DNA of 64,000 bases from Veillonella sp. 3891 (GTDB lineage: Bacteria > Bacillota > Negativicutes > Veillonellales > Veillonellaceae): the NCBI RefSeq assembly GCF_003992315.1, contig NZ_RQVE01000005.1, positions 1 to 64,000 of the forward strand. The letters are read 5' to 3'. Shown here one piece after another: positions 1-8,302 of the stretch. Below the pieces are notes generated by a model. The model was not told where the DNA came from and made no database searches. It saw nothing but the letters and a program-made list of their open reading frames with translations. Within the stretch, counting starts at the first letter, position 1, and every line of letters starts with the position of its first letter. A program made the position numbers and the translations under genes.

Positions 1-1
1 C

Positions 2-109
2 GCGCAAATGCTTAAATTGGAAAACCCCATACGAGGTTTATCATTCAGTAGAGTTGCATTTGACTTGACAATTCAAGAGGCAAAAAAACAGGTGTATTAT
101 TCACTTTAG
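2..109 (+). CDS. C-terminal end of an unidentified protein (partial)
   Basis: An open frame enters from the left edge and ends at a TAG at 107-109, giving 35 residues. The visible tail (ending ..KKQVYYSL) is too short to assign to a family. It is immediately followed by a strong terminator, which supports a real gene end. Function unknown. Confidence 0.4.
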   Translation, partial: AQMLKLENPIRGLSFSRVAFDLTIQEAKKQVYYSL

Positions 110-136
110 TTTACAATATAAGTAATAAAACGAATG

Positions 137-175
137 AAAAAGGACTGAGCACAATCTTGTGTTCAGTCCTTTTTT
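137..175. terminator. Bidirectional intrinsic terminator
   Basis: A 12-bp stem (141-152 with 159-170) is flanked by an A run on the left and a T run on the right, so it can end transcription from both sides: the partial plus-strand gene and glutamine synthetase on the minus strand. Confidence 0.8.
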
Positions 176-302
176 GCAGTGTAATATATCTACTAAGTCT
201 ATATTATCATCACAATATTTATGTAGACTATCTTATTTTAGACAACTAGATTACAATAGTCTGCTGATAATACGTTGGTAGCCTATATTGTATAGAGTTG
301 TA

Positions 303-2198
303 CTATAAAATATTACGAGTATACTCTGCATATAATACTTCTAATTCAATCACTTTTTCATTCATTTCTACTTGTAATGTAGATGCTGTATCATAATCAC
401 CTTTTGCTAATGCATCAGTAATACGTGTAAATAAAGATTTGCTATCTACACTATCTTTTGCCAAGTATAAACGCAATGTATTGACTTTATTCCAGTTTGC
501 ACTATCAAATGCATCTGCTGTATCATGAACAGCTTGTAAAGAACGCACTAATTGAATATTAGCTGGCACAATGCGGTTTGCTAGTTCCAATGTCCAACGT
601 TTTAAAATACCCGCCATAAAGGAATCCATTAAATCTTGTTCAAAAGCACCACCCAAAGTTAAAGATGCTACTTTTTCTGGATTGTTTGTATAGCCTTGGA
701 TATTTTCCCATACAGTAGCAGGGGCTTTACCAAATTTACGATCACGCTCTTCTGCTGTGAAATCATCAAATACGTCCACTTCTGAGCGATATTCACGGGA
801 TGTTTCTAGATAGTCAGCTACTTCCCCTTCTTTTTTGGATAATTCCGCCAAAATCGCTTCTGGTGCTTTACCCGATGTAATAACATATTTCATGCCATCG
901 AAAGCAGATAAATAAATCAATGCTAATGCAGTATATGTATTCGTATATGGGTTTGGTGAACGCAATTCAAAACGAGTTGCCATCGGTGTATCCACATCGC
1001 GAATCAAGCCACAAAGGATCGTACGATTACGACTTGGCAATGCAGGATCTGTACCCAAGGATGTAACGATACATACAGGTGCTTCAAAGCCTGGTTTTAA
1101 GCGATTCAAGGAGTCTGTTGTGGAGGAAATAAATGGGTTGATAGCTTCGTAGTGTTTTAATAGACCCATAATAGCACCATATGCCAATGGGCTAGCATGT
1201 TCTTTGCGTAAATCCGCTGGGGAGAACAAGTTGTACACTTTGCCATTTTTCATTTTCACCATTACACCAAAATGTGTATGCTCCCCAGAACCTGCTACAC
1301 CGATGATTGGTTTCGCGTTAAAAGTAACATCTAAACCATTTTCACGGAACACTTCACGAACAATGATACGGGCTTGTAATTCATTATCTGCTGTTTGCAA
1401 TGGATTATTTGTATATTTCCAGTCAATTTCTAATTGTTCTAATACCCAGTCCACATTACCTTCGTCATCAAGTTTTGCTTTTACGCCACCTACTTCTTTA
1501 TGGCCCATTTCTGCATGTAAACCATATTTATCTAGTAAGGATACGGCTTTTTCTAAGGCTGTGCGAACAGAACCATGTGTACGTTGCCAGTATTGCTCTT
1601 GTAATTTTTGAGATACGGATAATGCTTTCGCATCTACATTTTTAGATGGTGTTTTAACCCAGAATTCTAATTCTGTGGCGGATGTAAAAATAACATCTGC
1701 AATTTCATTAGCATCGATGAATTCCAAGCCTTTTACTTGGTTCGCTTGTAATAATTTCATCAATTCTGTTTTTACGTACTCACAACTACGTTTTAAGATA
1801 GAGCGAGAATCTACGTAGCGATCACAGTGCTTTAAGAATGCTGGAATACGAAGTGTACCTGTTGGTTTACCTGTAGCTTCATCAATGTGTTCATAGTTGT
1901 AGTCCACAAACCAGTTTACACTTGGGTCACCCCACATATCTACACGTGCATTGTTCAATGTTGCAATATTTGTCAATACAACAGAAGAACCATCTGTTTG
2001 TACTGCACGACCTTCAAAGAAAGATTCATAATCATCAAAGAATTGCTCCATTGGAATTTTTTCGTCAGTATCATTACCCGCTAAATCAACACCGACTAAA
2101 GATACAAAACGAATTTCTGGATGTTGTTCTAGTAAGGCAAGAACACCTTCTTTACCATATTGGCCTGCTGGAATGTAATATAATAATTCTTTGCTCAT
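303..2198 (-). CDS. glnA: Glutamine synthetase (long form)
   Basis: Cytoplasmic ATP-dependent ligase making glutamine from glutamate and ammonia. The 631-residue protein carries the catalytic-domain signatures of the GlnA family: a metal-binding TELEFW segment near residue 178, GSGEHTHFG near 320, a KPGFEAP loop near 380 and RFELRSPNP near 420. It is longer than the classic ~445-residue type I enzyme and has an extended C-terminus, as in a set of clostridial and Negativicute enzymes. I chose the ATG at 2198 because AGGAGG lies six bases upstream; an in-frame ATG 24 bases earlier has no such site. It has its own promoter and a terminator-like hairpin in the leader, so expression is probably controlled by attenuation (inference). 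Confidence 0.9.
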   Translation of the reverse strand: MSKELLYYIPAGQYGKEGVLALLEQHPEIRFVSLVGVDLAGNDTDEKIPMEQFFDDYESFFEGRAVQTDGSSVVLTNIATLNNARVDMWGDPSVNWFVDYNYEHIDEATGKPTGTLRIPAFLKHCDRYVDSRSILKRSCEYVKTELMKLLQANQVKGLEFIDANEIADVIFTSATELEFWVKTPSKNVDAKALSVSQKLQEQYWQRTHGSVRTALEKAVSLLDKYGLHAEMGHKEVGGVKAKLDDEGNVDWVLEQLEIDWKYTNNPLQTADNELQARIIVREVFRENGLDVTFNAKPIIGVAGSGEHTHFGVMVKMKNGKVYNLFSPADLRKEHASPLAYGAIMGLLKHYEAINPFISSTTDSLNRLKPGFEAPVCIVTSLGTDPALPSRNRTILCGLIRDVDTPMATRFELRSPNPYTNTYTALALIYLSAFDGMKYVITSGKAPEAILAELSKKEGEVADYLETSREYRSEVDVFDDFTAEERDRKFGKAPATVWENIQGYTNNPEKVASLTLGGAFEQDLMDSFMAGILKRWTLELANRIVPANIQLVRSLQAVHDTADAFDSANWNKVNTLRLYLAKDSVDSKSLFTRITDALAKGDYDTASTLQVEMNEKVIELEVLYAEYTRNIL

Positions 2199-2220
2199 GA
2201 TAAACCTCCTCATAATAAAC

Positions 2221-2254
2221 AAAAAGACTCCAAGAAACTATGTTTCTTAGAGTC
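2221..2254 (-). terminator. Terminator/attenuator hairpin in the glnA leader
   Basis: On the minus strand a 13-bp stem with a 3-nt loop is followed by TTTTT. It sits about 20 bases upstream of the glnA start, downstream of the glnA promoter. It can end the rpsU-yqeY transcript and must also be passed by transcripts from the glnA promoter. Confidence 0.75.
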
Positions 2255-2284
2255 CTCATTGACTTAGTATTATATTATGCGATT

Positions 2285-2313
2285 ATAGTAACATAATCAA
2301 TTAAGTCTGTCAA
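2285..2313 (-). promoter_or_regulatory. Promoter of glnA
   Basis: TTGACA (2308-2313), 17-bp spacer, TACTAT (2285-2290) on the minus strand, just after the yqeY stop codon. Predicted start near 2278. Confidence 0.75.
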
Positions 2314-2317
2314 CACA

Positions 2318-2770
2318 TTAGTTGACTTTTGCAAGTTCATCTTTGACAATCGCATTGACTAACTTGCCATCTGCACAACCCTTAGTCTTTGGCATAACCA
2401 ACGGCATAAGGTCACCCATCTTAATTGGTGCAGTTAGGGTGGAAATCGCTTCTACCACAATGTGACGAATCTCATCTTCACTTAATTGGGCAGGCAAATA
2501 TTTTGCTAATACTTCCATCTCAGCTTTTACTTGAGCAATTAGGTCATCACGATGACCTTTCTCAAATTCAGCTAACGAATCTTGACGAATTTTCATCTCT
2601 TTCGCTAAAATAGCGATAACATCTGAATCTTCTAATTCAATTTTCTTATCGATTTCTGTATTTTTTATGGCGCTATTTACCATGCGAATGACTGAAAGAG
2701 CAACTTTACCCGCTTCGCGAGCTTTCATAGCTTCTTTCATATCTGTTTTAAGCTGATCTTTTAAGGACAT
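2318..2770 (-). CDS. yqeY: YqeY / GatB-tail family protein
   Basis: A 150-residue protein of the YqeY family, related to the C-terminal tail of the GatB subunit of the tRNA amidotransferase and thought to contact tRNA; its precise role is not settled. The N-terminus MSLKDQLKTDMKEAMK and the C-terminal region resembling the GatB tail are typical, and the length matches the family. It follows rpsU by 20 bases with a GGAGG site before the ATG; the rpsU-yqeY pairing is common in Firmicutes and suggests co-transcription from the promoter before rpsU. Confidence 0.88.
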   Translation of the reverse strand: MSLKDQLKTDMKEAMKAREAGKVALSVIRMVNSAIKNTEIDKKIELEDSDVIAILAKEMKIRQDSLAEFEKGHRDDLIAQVKAEMEVLAKYLPAQLSEDEIRHIVVEAISTLTAPIKMGDLMPLVMPKTKGCADGKLVNAIVKDELAKVN

Positions 2771-2790
2771 GTTGTACCTCCAAGATTGAC

Positions 2791-2970
2791 TTACGCTTTG
2801 AATTTGCGTTTTCTTGCTGCTTCAGATTTTTTCTTTCTTTTTACGCTTGGTTTTTCGTAATGTTCGCGTTTGCGTACTTCAGATAAAACACCTGCTTTTT
2901 GGCAGGAGCGTTTAAAACGACGAAGTGCACTTTCAAGCGATTCATTTTTACCGACTTTAATTTCTGACAT
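2791..2970 (-). CDS. rpsU: 30S ribosomal protein S21
   Basis: A 59-residue, strongly basic protein of the small ribosomal subunit. It reads [19 protein letters not shown] at the start, the S21 signature, followed by a Lys/Arg-rich tail ending KRKFKA. The ATG is preceded by GGAGGGGGG. It is the first gene of a short operon with yqeY and has a consensus promoter about 65 bases upstream. In Bacillus, S21 affects motility and biofilm decisions, but nothing here shows that role. Confidence 0.95.
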   Translation of the reverse strand: MSEIKVGKNESLESALRRFKRSCQKAGVLSEVRKREHYEKPSVKRKKKSEAARKRKFKA

Positions 2971-3033
2971 CTATATCCCCCCCTCCAAAACGTATAATGG
3001 AAGTGCAGGTAATTTATATACGCACATACAGAT

Positions 3034-3062
3034 ATTATAAGCAGTTGACATATATTTGTCAA
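3034..3062 (-). promoter_or_regulatory. Consensus sigma-A promoter of rpsU-yqeY
   Basis: Perfect TTGACA (3057-3062), 17-bp spacer and TATAAT (3034-3039) on the minus strand upstream of rpsU. Confidence 0.85.
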
Positions 3063-3094
3063 GCCTAGTCCCCTATAGTTTCTAGGATTTTATC

Positions 3095-5242
3095 TTATAA
3101 TTTCATTTCCATGCCAATTCGATACATACGACCATCAATATATAAATCATGTACTTCACGGTTTAATAGATTATCAATTCCTACATAGGCAGATAATCCA
3201 TTATTCCATTTTTTATTGACACTGAAATTCAATGTATTAAAAGAGTATTCATTATAACTACTAGCACCGCGATTTCGCGCTTCTTCAAAACCATATTTAT
3301 GTGTAAAACTATTCCATAATACAGCACTATATCCATTGGATTTATGGTCATCATAAATTAGCTGTAACGTACTAATAGAACGCGGACGATTACTTAAGCG
3401 TTCATGAGTACTCATATCTTTGGCATCCACTAAATTATAAGTACCTTTTACTATCAATCGATCGGTTAATTTATGACCTAAAGTGACTTCAAAACCTTGT
3501 ATTTTTGCTTTACCTACATTGTAATATTGATGACGTTGTGATACACCTGGCACATCAGATTGTATCCGATGACTATCAATTAGATTACTTACACGTGTAT
3601 GGTAATAGGATGCTTTACCAAATGTTTTACCCCGTTCTGCTTCCAATGCAATATCAAAAGAGGTAGAAGTTTCAGGTTTCAAATTTGGATTTCCAATAAT
3701 ATTCAATACTCCAATTGGTGTTGTATGGAACATATTTAAGTATAATTCTGAAATACTTGGGGCTTTGTATCCTTTACCAAAGTTAATTTTCATTCGTGTA
3801 TGTGTATCTATTCCATAGACAACACCCACTTTTGGTGTTACATTATGTCCAAATTGACTATTGTGTTCATAACGAATAGCTGGTGTAAAAGAAAGTTTTG
3901 CATTGACTTGCCACAAATCTTCTAAGTATGTTGCCCAAGAATCATAATGAAACTTTTTAGTTTGTTTCATTTTATGTGCATCCAACCCACCTAGACGAGT
4001 TCCTTCATAGATAACACGTCGGTACTCACCACCGAAAGTTACATTATGATGATCCCCTACATACATAGTGTTCTTTCCTTCGAGGACAATATTTTTGTAC
4101 TTAGCCGCATCATAATCACTAGCAGGATATAAAGATTGATAATCAAACTTCAATGATGTTGGTGGTGTTGGTGGTTTACTTGGCATCATCACATTGATAA
4201 CACCTTCAGGTAAGGTCCGACTATCTGTCATACGGTAAGATTTGTCTAATTGACTATAATAAGTAGAAATTTCATAGGCATTTCTTGCTGTCTTACCTGT
4301 ATAGGTAATTCCAGTTTGAATACTTTTATTATCAAACTGTTCTTGCTTATTTAAATTCACAGGAATCATTTTTGCCCCTGCCATAAATACCATTCCACTT
4401 TTATGGAATACAGTCGCATACTTATCAGCATTATCAGTTTGTAGTTTTTCTTTAAAATAACTGAAATCCACTTTAATTTTATTTTGGTTAGCATTTTTTA
4501 AATCATAAACAACACTACTATTATAGGATTGCTTATGTCCATACATGATACGACGATATCCTTCTGTATAGCCTGTTAATTGTTTTGTTCTTTCATTGAA
4601 AGTCTGATCTGACATATGTCGATTAATAGGTCTTTCTTTCGTCACATTCACATTGAAACTTGTATTCCAACGATCTTGAGTCCCACTATTAAACGTATAA
4701 TGTGCTTGCTCATGTTTAGTACCGCTAGATATACCAAAAGATTGTGACATATCGGTAGGCTGCTTCGTAATAATGTTAATGATACCGCCCATGGCATCTG
4801 AGCCATATAAAGCAGAGGATGATCCACGGACAATTTCAATGCGATCCACTTGGTCTAAATTAATACGGCGCAAAGTGTACACATTCGTCGTATTGGATGC
4901 ATCTTCACCAGCTAAACGACGACCATTGACAAGCACAAGGGAATGGCGTGATTCCATACCACGAATCATCACCTGATTACCAGTCATCCCTGCTTCTGAT
5001 AAATTAATATTATCAGCTAATTGTAATGCACTTTCTACTGTATCTGCCCCTAACCGTTTCATATCTGCTTGTGTAATAACTTGCACCGCAGCAGGACTAT
5101 TTTTAATAGTTTCTGCTCGTTTTGATGCCGTAACAACTACTATATTATTTTCACTGGCATCCATTGCATGTGTTACATATGTAGGTGCTAATAAAGTACT
5201 GAAAATAGCTCCATATAAGGATACTTTTACTAGTTTATTCAT
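3095..5242 (-). CDS. TonB-dependent outer-membrane receptor
   Basis: Outer-membrane active-transport channel for a scarce ligand such as a siderophore, haem or cobalamin. The 715 residues begin with a signal peptide (likely cleaved after THA, residue 26). A plug domain follows from about 34 to 155, with the IVVVTASKR start (TonB-box position), VLVNGRRL, IEIVRGSSSALYGSDAMGGIINI. The rest is a 22-strand-type barrel ending YRIGMEMKL. AGGAGG lies seven bases before the ATG. The gene follows the binding-protein gene by 18 bases, so both are probably one transcript, pointing to uptake of one ligand. Ligand identity cannot be read from the sequence; the siderophore/haem receptor group is the best guess. 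Its presence indicates an outer membrane. Confidence 0.9.
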   Translation of the reverse strand: MNKLVKVSLYGAIFSTLLAPTYVTHAMDASENNIVVVTASKRAETIKNSPAAVQVITQADMKRLGADTVESALQLADNINLSEAGMTGNQVMIRGMESRHSLVLVNGRRLAGEDASNTTNVYTLRRINLDQVDRIEIVRGSSSALYGSDAMGGIINIITKQPTDMSQSFGISSGTKHEQAHYTFNSGTQDRWNTSFNVNVTKERPINRHMSDQTFNERTKQLTGYTEGYRRIMYGHKQSYNSSVVYDLKNANQNKIKVDFSYFKEKLQTDNADKYATVFHKSGMVFMAGAKMIPVNLNKQEQFDNKSIQTGITYTGKTARNAYEISTYYSQLDKSYRMTDSRTLPEGVINVMMPSKPPTPPTSLKFDYQSLYPASDYDAAKYKNIVLEGKNTMYVGDHHNVTFGGEYRRVIYEGTRLGGLDAHKMKQTKKFHYDSWATYLEDLWQVNAKLSFTPAIRYEHNSQFGHNVTPKVGVVYGIDTHTRMKINFGKGYKAPSISELYLNMFHTTPIGVLNIIGNPNLKPETSTSFDIALEAERGKTFGKASYYHTRVSNLIDSHRIQSDVPGVSQRHQYYNVGKAKIQGFEVTLGHKLTDRLIVKGTYNLVDAKDMSTHERLSNRPRSISTLQLIYDDHKSNGYSAVLWNSFTHKYGFEEARNRGASSYNEYSFNTLNFSVNKKWNNGLSAYVGIDNLLNREVHDLYIDGRMYRIGMEMKL

Positions 5243-5260
5243 GATACAACCTCCTAAAAA

Positions 5261-6211
5261 TTATTCATATAATGCGTTATACATTAATTCCAATGTTTTT
5301 GTTATTCTTGTGCCAGGGTTCAAAGCAAACAAACCACCCGGTACATAGTGAATCTGCCCCGTTTCTACGGCTTTGATATGTTGCCAAGCTGGATTCGATT
5401 GCATTTCTTTCAAAAAGGATTCCTTAATCGATGGATCTGGATACATAACTACAAAAATAATTCGCTCAGGATTTTGTTCCTGTATAAATTCTAAACTCAG
5501 TGGCATATAAGGCGCTTCACTCTTCATATATTTACCAATGTTGTCGGCACCTAATGTATCTAATAATTTACCGCTGAAAGAATGATTTGTACTGACGTTT
5601 AGATTACCTGGTGTACCCAGTAACAACAATGTTTTAGGATGTGGCTTATCCTTTATTTTCCCTTGATAGTCTGCAAATACAGTATTGATTTTCTCTATTT
5701 GCATCTTGCTTATGTCTGGATGATTCGTTAGCTCACCGAATAGTTGCAAGGATCTATTCACATCTTCAAAGGAGTCCAAATCATTAATGTATAAAGGAAT
5801 ATTGGCAGCCTGTAAAGCCTCTCTTAGTTTTATATGATTGGCTATATTCATACCAATAACCAAATCAGGATGTAAACTAATAATCTTTTCCACATCTGGA
5901 TTATATGTATTCCCTACAGAAGGGATATCCTTCACCTTATCTTTTAATTCTCCCGATAAGGAAGCCGCATCCATACGGCCCACAATGGTTCCTTCTACGG
6001 CCAAATACATATCAATATTGGCTGTATTTAAGATCACAACCCGTTTGGGATGACTTGGCATGGTCACAGAAGTTCCCGTCCTGTCAATTTCCGTTCTTGT
6101 TGCCGCCTCTTGTGTTACTGCTGTTGGCGTATCAGTAGTCCAAGAACACCCTGATAGTGCCATCAAACCACATAGAACAGAGGTACAAGCTACTGCATTC
6201 CACAATCGCAT
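5261..6211 (-). CDS. Iron/cobalamin-type ABC transporter substrate-binding lipoprotein
   Basis: A periplasmic binding protein of the FepB/BtuF class (helical-backbone TroA fold) that would pass the ligand from the TonB receptor to an inner-membrane ABC permease. No permease or ATPase is adjacent. The 316-residue protein starts at the ATG at 6211 (AGGAGG, six bases). It has a lipobox LSGC with Cys22 as acylation site, then a Ser/Thr-rich linker and the HPKRVVILNTANIDMYLAV family start, with KIISLHPDLVIG near residue 110. An upstream in-frame start would put nine charged residues before the signal peptide and lacks a ribosome site. A promoter and a hairpin leader precede it. Confidence 0.87.
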   Translation of the reverse strand: MRLWNAVACTSVLCGLMALSGCSWTTDTPTAVTQEAATRTEIDRTGTSVTMPSHPKRVVILNTANIDMYLAVEGTIVGRMDAASLSGELKDKVKDIPSVGNTYNPDVEKIISLHPDLVIGMNIANHIKLREALQAANIPLYINDLDSFEDVNRSLQLFGELTNHPDISKMQIEKINTVFADYQGKIKDKPHPKTLLLLGTPGNLNVSTNHSFSGKLLDTLGADNIGKYMKSEAPYMPLSLEFIQEQNPERIIFVVMYPDPSIKESFLKEMQSNPAWQHIKAVETGQIHYVPGGLFALNPGTRITKTLELMYNALYE

Positions 6212-6226
6212 TAGTTTCCTCCTAAT

Positions 6227-6255
6227 AAAAAAATCCATTTTCCCTATGGAAAATG
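6227..6255 (-). terminator. Attenuator-like hairpin before the binding-protein gene
   Basis: On the minus strand an 8-bp stem (6236-6243 with 6248-6255, 4-nt loop) is followed by GATTTTTTT, directly upstream of the ribosome site at about 6218. It lies inside the leader of the transcript from the promoter at 6334-6362. Confidence 0.55.
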
Positions 6256-6278
6256 AAACTTATCCGAACACTATATAT

Positions 6279-6292
6279 TGAGCACTTGCTCA
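6279..6292. promoter_or_regulatory. 14-bp dyad in the uptake operon leader
   Basis: TGAGCA-CT-TGCTCA is a perfect inverted repeat between the promoter and the start codon. It could be a repressor operator or a 5-bp RNA hairpin with a 4-nt loop. It does not match the 19-bp Fur box. Confidence 0.4.
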
Positions 6293-6333
6293 CTTGTTAC
6301 TTAAATTTACAAACTGTTAAATCAATTTATTCT

Positions 6334-6362
6334 ATAGTAATATAAATGAAAATTTTTGTCAA
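6334..6362 (-). promoter_or_regulatory. Promoter of the uptake operon
   Basis: TTGACA (6357-6362), 17-bp spacer, TACTAT (6334-6339) on the minus strand; predicted start near 6327, leaving a leader of about 115 nt. Confidence 0.7.
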
Positions 6363-6364
6363 TT

Positions 6365-6393
6365 AAAAGAGAGGCCATAGAGACCTCTCTTTT
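6365..6393. terminator. Intrinsic terminator downstream of the WG-repeat gene
   Basis: Ten-bp stem AAAAGAGAGG / CCTCTCTTTT (6365-6374 with 6384-6393). It ends the minus-strand gene at 6504 and is symmetric enough to work both ways. Confidence 0.65.
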
Positions 6394-6503
6394 ATTTCAA
6401 ATATACATAGCTAATTAAAATTAACTTCGGACAAGCTAGACTAGTTTTATCTAATCGATTCATATCTATTGATAATACTATACGTTAGATCTTATAGTGT
6501 ATA

Positions 6504-8291
6504 CTAATTGCTTTTACCAACAAATACTTGTATAGACTCATACTTTGGCTCAATAATAGTGTTTCCTGTAAAATCTAAAACACCATATTTACCATGTTGT
6601 TTATAAACTACGCTTTCTAAAGTAGCAGTATCCACCTTAGATGTGTCCGATGGTAATTGCAATAGACTTTCCCCTGTTAATGGATTGACAAGGTATGTAT
6701 TATTTCCTCGTTTACCAATTAATCCACTATACACACCATAGAATGGTTTAGGCGCCGTGATGGAATCATAACTTTCACCAATTTCACGGAATGTATCTAA
6801 GGAAATCATTCGATAAGAGGATCCAGATTTACCAACCAAAACCGTAGGAGCTACTACTTCTAATTTTGAATACGCAAATGGAAGCACAGTACTATTATCT
6901 TGACGTTTTACACCCCAACGCCCTTCTTCATCTTGTAAGAGAAAGGCTCCTAGTTCTGGCATATATGTAATATTTTTATAGACCATTGGGAATACTTCAA
7001 TCCCCTCTTTGGTATACAACCCAAAACGACCATCTTTGTAGGTCATAATCCCGGCTTCAGTTAATGGACTAACCATCTGATTTTTAGAAGAAATAACTTC
7101 TTTACCTGTTTTGTCAATATACCCTCGTTTTAATTTAGAGGTTGTCCAAGCATAGTCAGTTTCACCATAGGTTGCCTGATGATAGAATGCACCTTTCACC
7201 AAAGCAGCCGCCAATGTATTAAAAATTCCACCAAAATTTAACCCATGAGCTTTTCGTGTTACACGAGCTATCCCATTTAGGTAGGGTTCAATTTCATCAT
7301 ACTCTTTCACAGAAAATAGTATTTTTCCACTTTCATCAATAGCTACCTTTTGTTTATTGCCTAATAATACAAAGGCAATTCCTTCACTGAAAGGAGCTAA
7401 TACGCGTTGAATCCGCTCACCCTCAACTTGTTGTGGCATTTGTATTTTACGGGGTTGAGTACCTTCCGTTTGTGAGATAATTTTCAAAGCTGTAGCTGAC
7501 TCTACATGATTACCTTCATCATCAAAATATAAAATAGATCCATCTCTTTGATAACCGGAAATAAGACCTGTATTTTGATTCCAACTTAGAGAGGTAAATA
7601 TCTCATCCGATTTATATTCTCCAGTTCGAGCATTGAATATAGCTACTAATTTATTCGTTGTGCCTACGCTATGCAAGTCACCATACAATTCGTTATCAAG
7701 TTTAAATGGTTTATGATGTAACATTTGCCCTTGCAGATTATAATAGGTGGTTGCCTCTCCTTTCATGGAATAGATTAATCCAGTAGAGGATACCTCAACA
7801 TGCTTTGTTGGCATCACAATGGAAGAACCAGTGTTCACTGTTTCTAATACTGTTTTACCTGCCTCTTCATACAGTACAACGTCTAACTTTCCTGTAGTAT
7901 CTAGTCTACCTATATGTAACTCTTTTTTAGGCCCCATGACAGGTTTCCCATCCGATGATAGGATCACATTACCCTCTTTGGATTTACCAATGTAATAGTA
8001 TGGCGCATGGCTAAGTTGTTTCATTTGCGATTGTACATGACTTACACTGTTTGCTTGTTCTGCCACTGTATACGTTTTGTCAGGATACTCAATATGCTTG
8101 CTGAAAGCGCCTAATACAAAGCCCCTTCCTTCATAGTATCCACGCATATATTCCATCCCCCGATAGTAGCCTACCCCGTGATAACCAACACCTCCAGATA
8201 CATGCGTTTCTGCTTGTACTATAAACGGTGTCATCATAGTAGATACACTTGCTAAAGCAAGTCCTAGTGCTATTTTCTTACATACTTTCAT
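6504..8291 (-). CDS. Exported WG-repeat protein
   Basis: A 595-residue protein of unknown function with a signal peptide (residues 1-27, VQA/E). After a Gly/Tyr-rich segment (about 30-60) it contains repeats of the WG beta-strand type. Examples are QKVAIDESGKILF, RGYIDKTGKEVI, RFGLYTKEGIEVF, RWGVKRQDNSTVLPFAY and KYGVLDFTGNTIIEPKYESI at the C-terminus. WG repeats form propeller-like or solenoid sheets and are presumed to bind proteins or surfaces. The protein most likely sits in the periplasm or at the cell surface. It stands between a terminator and the mtaD gene (11-base gap), so it could share the upstream transcript. No enzyme motif is visible. Confidence 0.75.
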   Translation of the reverse strand: MKVCKKIALGLALASVSTMMTPFIVQAETHVSGGVGYHGVGYYRGMEYMRGYYEGRGFVLGAFSKHIEYPDKTYTVAEQANSVSHVQSQMKQLSHAPYYYIGKSKEGNVILSSDGKPVMGPKKELHIGRLDTTGKLDVVLYEEAGKTVLETVNTGSSIVMPTKHVEVSSTGLIYSMKGEATTYYNLQGQMLHHKPFKLDNELYGDLHSVGTTNKLVAIFNARTGEYKSDEIFTSLSWNQNTGLISGYQRDGSILYFDDEGNHVESATALKIISQTEGTQPRKIQMPQQVEGERIQRVLAPFSEGIAFVLLGNKQKVAIDESGKILFSVKEYDEIEPYLNGIARVTRKAHGLNFGGIFNTLAAALVKGAFYHQATYGETDYAWTTSKLKRGYIDKTGKEVISSKNQMVSPLTEAGIMTYKDGRFGLYTKEGIEVFPMVYKNITYMPELGAFLLQDEEGRWGVKRQDNSTVLPFAYSKLEVVAPTVLVGKSGSSYRMISLDTFREIGESYDSITAPKPFYGVYSGLIGKRGNNTYLVNPLTGESLLQLPSDTSKVDTATLESVVYKQHGKYGVLDFTGNTIIEPKYESIQVFVGKSN

Positions 8292-8302
8292 TAGAGCACC
8301 TA

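Noticed and set aside
1204-1611. 135-codon plus-strand frame inside glnA
   Set aside because: Antisense shadow of the conserved glutamine synthetase catalytic region.
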